Shown here: positions 35,667 through 41,491 of the stretch, in pieces
How positions within the stretch are numbered: the stretch's first letter is position 1
Layout of the letters: the number at the start of each line of letters is the position of its first letter
From: Danxiaibacter flavus
GTDB lineage: Bacteria > Bacteroidota > Bacteroidia > Chitinophagales > Chitinophagaceae
DNA: 64,000 bases
Direction: 5' to 3'
NCBI RefSeq assembly: GCF_041060425.1
Contig: NZ_JAULBC010000001.1
Coordinates: forward strand, 558,001-622,000
The notes under the pieces: generated by a model
The model's input: the letters and a program-made list of their open reading frames with translations, nothing else
The model's database searches: none
Told to the model about the DNA's origin: nothing
Position numbers and translations under genes: made by a program

Positions 35667-36662
35667 ATGGAATATAGAAAACTAGGAACGTCAGATTTGG
35701 AAGTGTCGGCTATTACCTTTGGTGCCTGGGCCGCAGGAGGTTGGATGTGGGGTGGAACGGAAAGAAAAGACGCAGTGGAAGCCATCAGGGCGTCGTACGA
35801 TCTGGGAGTAACTTCGATAGATACAGCACCGATTTATGGACAGGGGTTAAGCGAAGAAATAGTAGGGGAAGCAATTAAGGAATTGCCAAGGGATAAAGTG
35901 CAAATCCTGACCAAGTTCGGCATGCGTTGGGATCTCGCTAAAGGCGATTTTGGCTTTGCCAGCAAAAACAATGACGGTACAGAAATAAACATTTATAAAT
36001 ACGCCGGCAAAGAAAGCATTATAAAAGAATGCGAAGACAGTTTACGAAGACTCGGCACTGATTATATTGATCTTTACCAGATACACTGGCCCGATTCAAC
36101 CACGCCCATCCAGGAAACGATGGAAGCGGTTGCGCAGTTAATTAAACAAGGCAAGGTCCGTTATGCCGGAGTATGCAATTACAATGTGGCTCAAATGAAA
36201 GAGGCTGCAAAATATATTGATCTTGTTTCTGACCAGGTGCCATATAGTATGGTAAAGCGTGATATTGAAAAAGAATTGGTTCCGTATTGCCTGGATCACG
36301 ACAAATCAATATTGGCGTACAGCCCATTGGAGAGAGGTTTGTTGACAGGCAAAATGGCGCCTGGTTACAAATTCTCAGAAGGCGATCACCGTGCATCATT
36401 GTATTTTTTCACTGACGAAAATTTGAAAAGAACAAATGCATTCCTCAAAAAAATTCAACCATTAGCGGAAGAGAAAGATGCCACCGTTGGTCAGTTGGTT
36501 CTTCGCTGGACCATAGAACAACCGGGAATTACCATAGGTCTTGTTGGCGCGCGCAATGCAGAACAGGCCATTCAAAATGCAGAAGCTATAAAGATCGATC
36601 TTACCAACGATGAGATCGATATTATTAATGACGCGTTGGATGAATTAGAACTGGTTAAGTAG
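35667..36662 (+). CDS. Aldo/keto reductase
   Basis: NADPH-dependent oxidoreductase of the aldo/keto reductase superfamily with a TIM barrel, 331 residues. The catalytic tetrad is visible: Asp and Tyr in SIDTAPIYGQG (about 50-60), Lys in QILTKFG (about 80), and His in LYQIHWPDS (about 135). The C-terminal cofactor-binding part includes TIGLVGARNAEQAIQNAEAI. It is preceded by its own candidate promoter and closed by a terminator 20 bases after the stop. The substrate is unknown. Confidence 0.95.
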   Translation: MEYRKLGTSDLEVSAITFGAWAAGGWMWGGTERKDAVEAIRASYDLGVTSIDTAPIYGQGLSEEIVGEAIKELPRDKVQILTKFGMRWDLAKGDFGFASKNNDGTEINIYKYAGKESIIKECEDSLRRLGTDYIDLYQIHWPDSTTPIQETMEAVAQLIKQGKVRYAGVCNYNVAQMKEAAKYIDLVSDQVPYSMVKRDIEKELVPYCLDHDKSILAYSPLERGLLTGKMAPGYKFSEGDHRASLYFFTDENLKRTNAFLKKIQPLAEEKDATVGQLVLRWTIEQPGITIGLVGARNAEQAIQNAEAIKIDLTNDEIDIINDALDELELVK

Positions 36663-36681
36663 TCTATCTCTCATCGAAATA

Positions 36682-36716
36682 AAAAAAGCACAGAATTAAC
36701 TACTCTGTGCTTTTTG
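36682..36716 (+). terminator. Terminator of the aldo/keto reductase gene
   Basis: AAAAAGCACAGA pairs with TCTGTGCTTTTT around a nine-base loop with flanking A and T tracts; the stem is 12 base pairs without mismatch. Confidence 0.88.
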
Positions 36717-36815
36717 CGTTATTTGGAACTATGTTGAGTTATATATTTCAACTCAACTTAAGCCTTTAGTCTCAATCATTGTCAGTTCAAGTCGTATAGT
36801 TAAGCAGGCATCGTC

Positions 36816-36975
36816 AACTTTGGGAGATGTCTCCTATCGTCGACATGACGATCCAGGCTTATCAGAAAAAGTAGTCTCAGTAGCACCAGTAACAAGTGCA
36901 TAATAATGTGCAAGTCTGGAACCGCATCGTCACGACGATGGGAGAGGTCTCCCGAATATCGATCTGATCGTTACA
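36816..36975. repeat. REP-like element pair, GGGAGA-TCTCC / TCGTCGACATGACGA
   Basis: The 416-base gap between the aldo/keto reductase and mrp holds, besides the terminator, two inverted copies of one element. One reads TTTGGGAGATGTCTCCTATC then GTCGACATGACGAT (about 36818-36852); the other, on the reverse strand, reads CGGGAGACCTCTCCCATCGT CGTGACGAT (about 36927-36956). Each copy contains two small palindromes (GGGAGA..TCTCCC and TCGTC..GACGA). Elements of this architecture are common in Bacteroidota genomes. Confidence 0.7.
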
Positions 36976-37033
36976 CTTAATAAGCGTTGGATATCGACAA
37001 CTCAAAGCTAAATGACCTATCATTGCCAATTTT

Positions 37034-37063
37034 CCCCGCCTGAATGACTTCCGTCGGGCAGGA
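37034..37063 (+). repeat. Small CCCGCCTGAATG/CGGGCAGG element, copy 2
   Basis: CCCGCCTGAATGACTTCCGT then CGGGCAGG (37035-37062), differing from copy 1 at 33188 by one base. It sits a few bases after the mrp stop on the minus strand, next to CTCTCCATTCTCCATTACTC, a GAATGGAGA-type simple repeat. Confidence 0.75.
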
Positions 37064-37078
37064 ACTCTCCATTCTCCA

Positions 37079-38176
37079 TTACTCAAAAACTTCCACCACC
37101 TTAGTATTAGGCACACTCGCATTGCGAATAGCGATATTTCTGATAGTTGTTGAGGCAAACTCTTCAAAAGCTTGTTTGCTTATGGGATCATCGCCGACCA
37201 TTGCTGGGTATCCTTTGTCGCCACCTTCGCGTATGCTTTGTACGATAGGAATTTGGCCAAGGAAAGCCAGGTCATATTCATCAGCCAGTTTCTTGCCGCC
37301 CTCTTTGCCGAAAATGTAATATTTGTTTTCAGGCAATTCAGCAGGGGTAAAGTAGCTCATGTTTTCTACCAGTCCGATGATTGGCACATTGATCTGCGCC
37401 TGCCCGAACATCGCAATTCCTTTTTTAGCATCGGCCAGTGCAACATCCTGCGGTGTAGTTACAATTACCACACCCGTTACAGGTACTGTTTGCATTAACG
37501 TAAGATGTATATCACCCGTTCCGGGAGGCATGTCGATCACCAGGTAGTCCAGCTCACCCCATTCAACATCTGTAACAAATTGCCTGATAGCGCTGCTGGC
37601 CATAGGGCCGCGCCATACCACAGCATTTTTTTCATCTACCAGCAAGCCAATACTCATCAATTTGATGCCGAAGCGATCCAGTGGAATTATAAAGCCTTTT
37701 CCGTTAACATCTTTCATCATGGGTCTTTCGCCACGAACGCCAAACATCATCGGTACACTTGGTCCGTAAATGTCGGCATCCATAAGTCCAACTTTTGCGC
37801 CACCCTGGGCAAACGCAAGTGCCAGGTTTGCAGCCACGGTGCTTTTTCCAACGCCACCTTTACCACTTACCACTGCGATAATATTTTTTACGCCGGGCAG
37901 TATTTGGGCTACATCTTTTCTTGTAGTGTTTGTATTGGAAGTGAAGTTTACATGAACGTTGGCCTGTTTGTTTACCAATAGTTTAACGGCATTTACACAA
38001 GCCCTTTGTATCATGTCTTTCAGCGGGCAGGCCGGCGTTGTTAGAACAACAGTAAAAGAAACATCGTCACCACTTATCTTAATGTCTTTCACCATGTTAA
38101 GTGTTACTATGTCCTTTCCGAGATCAGGTTCCTCTACGTTGCTGAGTGCCTTAAGAATGTCAGATTCAGTCATCAC
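37079..38176 (-). CDS. mrp: Mrp/NBP35-type iron-sulfur cluster carrier P-loop ATPase
   Basis: Cytoplasmic P-loop ATPase proposed to carry and transfer iron-sulfur clusters to client proteins, 365 residues. The N-terminal MIP18/DUF59 domain spans about 5-90 (SNVEEPDLGKDIVTLNMV). The deviant Walker A is GKGGVGKST near 105, and DADIYGPSVPMMFG near 135 and DMPPGTGDIHLTL near 210 are also typical. The CxxC cluster-binding motif of most Mrp proteins is absent: MSYFTPAELPENKYYIFGKEG stands where it should be. This replacement is seen, as far as I know, in other Bacteroidota, so it looks like a lineage feature rather than damage. Confidence 0.93.
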   Translation of the reverse strand: MMTESDILKALSNVEEPDLGKDIVTLNMVKDIKISGDDVSFTVVLTTPACPLKDMIQRACVNAVKLLVNKQANVHVNFTSNTNTTRKDVAQILPGVKNIIAVVSGKGGVGKSTVAANLALAFAQGGAKVGLMDADIYGPSVPMMFGVRGERPMMKDVNGKGFIIPLDRFGIKLMSIGLLVDEKNAVVWRGPMASSAIRQFVTDVEWGELDYLVIDMPPGTGDIHLTLMQTVPVTGVVIVTTPQDVALADAKKGIAMFGQAQINVPIIGLVENMSYFTPAELPENKYYIFGKEGGKKLADEYDLAFLGQIPIVQSIREGGDKGYPAMVGDDPISKQAFEEFASTTIRNIAIRNASVPNTKVVEVFE

Positions 38177-38207
38177 ACATATTTTTGTTAAAAAAGAAAA
38201 TCCCGGA

Positions 38208-38215
38208 CAAAGTTA
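38208..38215 (-). promoter_or_regulatory. Candidate -7 box for mrp
   Basis: The reverse strand reads TAACTTTG, an exact TAnnTTTG match, with its downstream edge 31 bases before the mrp start. No TTG is seen at -33. Confidence 0.4.
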
Positions 38216-38310
38216 ACTGCTCAGGAGGTTATTTTGTTGTTATGTAGGCAAAGTAATTGCGTATTTAGTAAATTGTAGTGCCAATTGGTTGTTCTAAAAA
38301 GGTATTTTGA

Positions 38311-38955
38311 ATGAGGAAATTTTTACAATACTGCCTGGTCCTTTTAGCAATATTATTTTCTGCAAAATCATTTTCTCAAAGCGCGCAGAAAGATTCTGTT
38401 GTCCAGTTGTTTGGTATAGTTATGACAGCCGATAGCTTGCAGGCGATTCCTGCAGCGAGTGTTATCGTGGAAGGAAAGGGCAGGGGCACACTAACCAATG
38501 AACAAGGGGTATTCTCCATAGTTGTATTAAAGGGGGATAAGATCAGGTTTTCCTGTGTCGGATTTAAAGATCAGGTAGTTGTTATTCCGAGGTCACTGGA
38601 AGGCGATCAGCATAGTATGATCAAATTAATGATCAATGATACGGCGTATCTGCCTGCTACGATCTTAAAGCCAAGGCCTACAAGAGAACAATTTGAACGG
38701 GATTTTGTGTCAACACCGGTTCCGGACGACCAGATTGAAATAGCCCGTCAGAATCTTGACGAACAAAAACGCCGCGTCTTGATGGCAACATTACCGCCTG
38801 ATGGCCGTGAAGCGATCAACATGCAATTCCGCCAGCAGGCAGCTAAATATTATTATCAGGGTCAACAACCACCAATCAACCTGTTTAACCCCGCCGCCTG
38901 GGCAGACTTCATTAAGGCATGGAAGCGAGGGGATTTTAAGAAGAAAGACTATTAG
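38311..38955 (+). CDS. Exported protein with carboxypeptidase-like regulatory domain
   Basis: A 214-residue exported protein. Signal peptide MRKFLQYCLVLLAILFSAKSFSQ. Residues about 30-110 form a CarboxypepD_reg-like beta-sandwich (LFGIVMTADSLQAIPAASVI, then GRGTLTNEQGVFSIVVLKGD and IRFSCVGFKDQVVVIP), a domain also found at the N-terminus of SusC-like receptors. The remainder is charged and ends with INLFNPAAWADFIKAWKRGD. Related small exported proteins are common in this phylum and their role is unknown. A repeat begins a few bases after the stop. Confidence 0.85.
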   Translation: MRKFLQYCLVLLAILFSAKSFSQSAQKDSVVQLFGIVMTADSLQAIPAASVIVEGKGRGTLTNEQGVFSIVVLKGDKIRFSCVGFKDQVVVIPRSLEGDQHSMIKLMINDTAYLPATILKPRPTREQFERDFVSTPVPDDQIEIARQNLDEQKRRVLMATLPPDGREAINMQFRQQAAKYYYQGQQPPINLFNPAAWADFIKAWKRGDFKKKDY

Positions 38956-38957
38956 GA

Positions 38958-39165
38958 GCTGAGAGCTTAAAGCCTAAAGCTTAAAACTAAGTTTTGTGGC
39001 ACACTCAAATTATTTCATTCGATATAGCATAAATAGGTTATGAAATAATATCCATTTGGAGGAGTATTTAAAATTAGATCTTAGGCTGCGACATTATTAA
39101 AAAACAAGAAACATTATCCGGAAACAGTACTGGCTTTAAGCTTTGGGCTTTAGGCTTTGAGCTTA
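38958..39165. repeat. Inverted AAAGCCT-family repeat pair
   Basis: GAGCTTAAAGCCTAAAGC words at about 38963-38993, just after one stop codon, face GGCTTTAAGCTTTGGGCTTT AGGCTTTGAGC at about 39132-39162. The right arm runs into the sprT-like gene and supplies its last codons and its TAA stop. The arms are about 140 bases apart and could pair. Confidence 0.75.
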
Positions 39166-39773
39166 ACAACCTCATACACCGGGCTAAACAAATAAATCAA
39201 CCCGGTTTTTAGTTCCTCACACCTGTAACGTTTACGCAATTTATCACCGCGGCGAAATATCCTGCCATCATTTGTTTTAAAAAGATCGCCTTCGGACAGG
39301 TCTTCAATAAGCGTTATGCCATCTTTGTGTGGATCGTATTTTCTCAGCACGCGCATCAGATCTTCTTCGGCGCAACTGCTTGCAGCCGGGTTATGCAAAG
39401 ATTTTTTTAGCGCCAGCGTAATATCATGCGGAAAAATATCTTTTAAAATAAAGTCTGCGAGCAAACTGCTGTAAATCGTCTTCCACTCCTTACCGTGCGC
39501 GGCGACCTTATGCTTGTATTGTTCATAAGTGAGTAAATGCGCCAGTTCATGAAGAAGAGTAATAAGGAAGGCGTATTTATTCAGATTACTGTTTACACTG
39601 ATTCGATGATTTTTTCCGTGAACCGCATTCCGGTAGTCCCCCAAGACACTTTTTCGTGCACGCGTAACAGTAAGGTGCACCTGGTATTTGTGGAGGTAAT
39701 CCACAACAAGATCAAAAGTTCCGTCCGGGATAAATGCGGCCAGTGCCTGCATTGGATGCTCAGTTGCCGCCAT
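39150..39773 (-). CDS. SprT-like zinc metallopeptidase domain protein
   Basis: A 207-residue cytoplasmic protein of the SprT/Spartan-like group. The zincin motif HELAH is at 75-79 with a third candidate ligand in AAHGKEW (His 93), the arrangement expected in the family. The C-terminal KTNDGRIFRRGDKLRKRYRC near 168 also matches the Bacteroidota SprT-like pattern. The last residues (KLKA) and the stop are read from the AAAGCCT repeat, so the natural C-terminus may have been altered. The start overlaps the next minus-strand gene by 14 bases, suggesting cotranscription. Substrate unknown; Spartan homologues cut DNA-crosslinked proteins. Confidence 0.88.
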   Translation of the reverse strand: MAATEHPMQALAAFIPDGTFDLVVDYLHKYQVHLTVTRARKSVLGDYRNAVHGKNHRISVNSNLNKYAFLITLLHELAHLLTYEQYKHKVAAHGKEWKTIYSSLLADFILKDIFPHDITLALKKSLHNPAASSCAEEDLMRVLRKYDPHKDGITLIEDLSEGDLFKTNDGRIFRRGDKLRKRYRCEELKTGLIYLFSPVYEVVKLKA

Positions 39774-40176
39774 GCGTGTTTTTCTTGTTAAGAGAAGAAG
39801 TGCTTTTCACCTCTATTGCCGTGTAAATAATATAAAGTGCCATGCATATGAGTATGCCTGCGATGTTTTTTTGCTGTCCCATCAAAAAAAGATAGATAAT
39901 AACTGCGGCAGCAATTACAAACAGTTTCATTACCATGGCGCCCATAACGCTGCGAACGAATGCGTTAGGATTGGGATCTTTCAGGGCTTTTGCATGCATA
40001 AATGAGGAAACTATAGTGAGCAGGAACAACAGTATATTTCCTCCCAGCACAACATTTGTGTCAATGCTTTTTTGGGCAAGGGTAGATTTGAAAATAATGC
40101 AAATAGCGGTAACAATAATGAAAATCAGGATAGCTGGAACCGGGATAGAAACGCTTCTTTCTTGCTTAGTGTTCAT
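39760..40176 (-). CDS. Small four-helix membrane protein
   Basis: A 138-residue protein with about four hydrophobic segments (VPAILIFIIVTAICIIF, VVLGGNILLFLLTIVSSFM, SVMGAMVMKLFVIAAAVII, IAGILICMALYIIYTAIEV), and a short polar tail ending NKKNTHGGN. In other Bacteroidota a protein of this kind lies between AtpZ and the F0 subunit a gene and resembles AtpI. Here it is followed by a SprT-like gene instead. Function unknown; an assembly role for ATP synthase is only an inference. Confidence 0.7.
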   Translation of the reverse strand: MNTKQERSVSIPVPAILIFIIVTAICIIFKSTLAQKSIDTNVVLGGNILLFLLTIVSSFMHAKALKDPNPNAFVRSVMGAMVMKLFVIAAAVIIYLFLMGQQKNIAGILICMALYIIYTAIEVKSTSSLNKKNTHGGN

Positions 40177-40177
40177 A

Positions 40178-40405
40178 TTATTTTTTCTTTGACGTGTCCT
40201 TAACCACTTTATAAAATGTAGCGGCCAATATCAGCAAAGGTAAAATCCAGATCAATAAGGGAGTCTTCAGATTCCATTTTTCATCCAGCCATTTTCCGGC
40301 ATACAAAGCAAGGGCGAGGCTAATTAATAATTGAAAGCCTAAACCAAGATATCTTAATAAAAGTGAATAATTACTTTGCTTTTGCTTGTCGTTCATTGGT
40401 TTCAT
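40178..40405 (-). CDS. AtpZ/AtpI-family small membrane protein
   Basis: A 75-residue protein with two membrane helices separated by the motif YAGKWLDEKWNLKTP, typical of AtpZ/AtpI proteins. These are encoded beside F1F0 ATP synthase genes and may help c-ring assembly or magnesium transport. It overlaps the end of the bactofilin gene by 35 bases; an ATG three codons later would shorten the overlap. No ATP synthase gene lies in the window. Confidence 0.85.
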   Translation of the reverse strand: MKPMNDKQKQSNYSLLLRYLGLGFQLLISLALALYAGKWLDEKWNLKTPLLIWILPLLILAATFYKVVKDTSKKK

Positions 40406-40787
40406 ACGTTATCTCAACCACCTGCGTGCCACTGCTCATGGAACATTTTCCGTTAAAGTAAACTGTAGGTTCTATAGAGATTTTCTGCGCGTTAATGTTG
40501 CCGTACAATTCAGCTTTTTCACGCATGTTCAACAAATCCCCTACAGTTATGTTCCCATTGATCTTTCCTGTGGTATCAACCTGCTGGGCAGTAATATTGC
40601 CCTCTACATAACCTTCAGGTCCGATCACAACTTTTGCACTGCTGGAAATATTGCCGATAAGTGTGCCGTCAATACGGATATCGGCGTCTGTAATAACTTC
40701 TCCGGTAATTTTAAGACCTGCGGCAATAATGCTGGTATTGCCAGAAACGGAACCCGCTCCGTTCAATTTTTGTTTGGGGCTAAACAT
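40371..40787 (-). CDS. Bactofilin (polymer-forming cytoskeletal protein)
   Basis: A 138-residue protein whose core is the bactofilin beta-helix, which polymerises into membrane-associated filaments used for cell-shape control and protein positioning. Repeating short strands are visible: ITGEVITDADIRIDGTLIGN, SSSAKVVIGPEGYVEGNITA, QVDTTGKINGNITVGDLLNM, then KAELYGNINAQKISIEPTV. The short polar ends are normal. In other Bacteroidota it often lies next to a LytM-type (M23) peptidase; here the neighbour keeps only the N-terminal part of such a protein. Confidence 0.92.
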   Translation of the reverse strand: MFSPKQKLNGAGSVSGNTSIIAAGLKITGEVITDADIRIDGTLIGNISSSAKVVIGPEGYVEGNITAQQVDTTGKINGNITVGDLLNMREKAELYGNINAQKISIEPTVYFNGKCSMSSGTQVVEITYETNERQAKAK

Positions 40788-40800
40788 AAAAAATGGATTT

Positions 40801-41196
40801 TTAGTCGTTGGATATTTCCGGTTTTGGAATATTCAATGTTGTCGTGTCGCGATTCAAGGTTGTTGAACCTCCGAGCACTTTTTTAATATTATCCAGGTAT
40901 TGGTCTTTTTGTTGCAGTGCCTGTTCAAGAGAGTCCGTTCTTATTTTTAGCTCCTGCAATTCTTTCCTTCCCTGAAGAGAACCATATCCAGGTACGTAGT
41001 ATTTTAACGGGGTTAAGGTTAGCAAGGCCACGGTTAAACCAACCAGTAAAACAAAAACAGAACAAAGGCCAATATAAACGCTCATCCTGGAAAGTTTAAA
41101 TGTTGTAACCTCTTCATAGGTGTCATCATTCATAACAACCAATCTGTACCGATTTCTTAATCGCCTGAAACTCGTATTTTCTGTTTCCTTACTCAT
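40801..41196 (-). CDS. Membrane coiled-coil protein resembling the N-terminus of M23 peptidases
   Basis: A 131-residue protein starting MSKETENTSFRRLRNRYRLV. One membrane helix (about 40-62, YIGLCSVFVLLVGLTVALLTL) is followed by LKYYVPGYG and a short coiled coil (ELQELKIRTDSLEQALQQKD). The region matches the N-terminal anchor of M23 (LytM) peptidases that sit beside bactofilin in this phylum, but the peptidase domain is absent. The stop is not followed by a recognisable remnant of that domain, so this may be a normal short form. The frame extends upstream to 41238, but the later ATG is a better start. Confidence 0.75.
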   Translation of the reverse strand: MSKETENTSFRRLRNRYRLVVMNDDTYEEVTTFKLSRMSVYIGLCSVFVLLVGLTVALLTLTPLKYYVPGYGSLQGRKELQELKIRTDSLEQALQQKDQYLDNIKKVLGGSTTLNRDTTTLNIPKPEISND

Positions 41197-41491
41197 TTTT
41201 TTAACCGAAGCGTGGTAAAGGTAAAAAACTAAATACATCCTTACTACCCTGACGGAAAATTACTTGTATTTTTAAAAATAAAATAATCAGCTTTGCAGTT
41301 ATTGCGGTAACTGTTCAACAATGCAAAGGCGAGGAAATTGAATAGGCTGCCTGATGATCCCGAAGCGTTGAATATAGCTGATTTTTAATACATAAGTACA
41401 CAACCCTGATTAACTTTGTTGTAAGTTTCCGGATATTCTTAGTAATAATAAGGCTATGTTCCGGCAAAGCAACGCTCATAAAGACATTTGC

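Noticed and set aside
40801..41196. Treating the short M23-like protein as a pseudogene
   Set aside because: The frame is clean, ends in a normal stop, and no remnant of a peptidase domain follows; a short functional form is equally likely.
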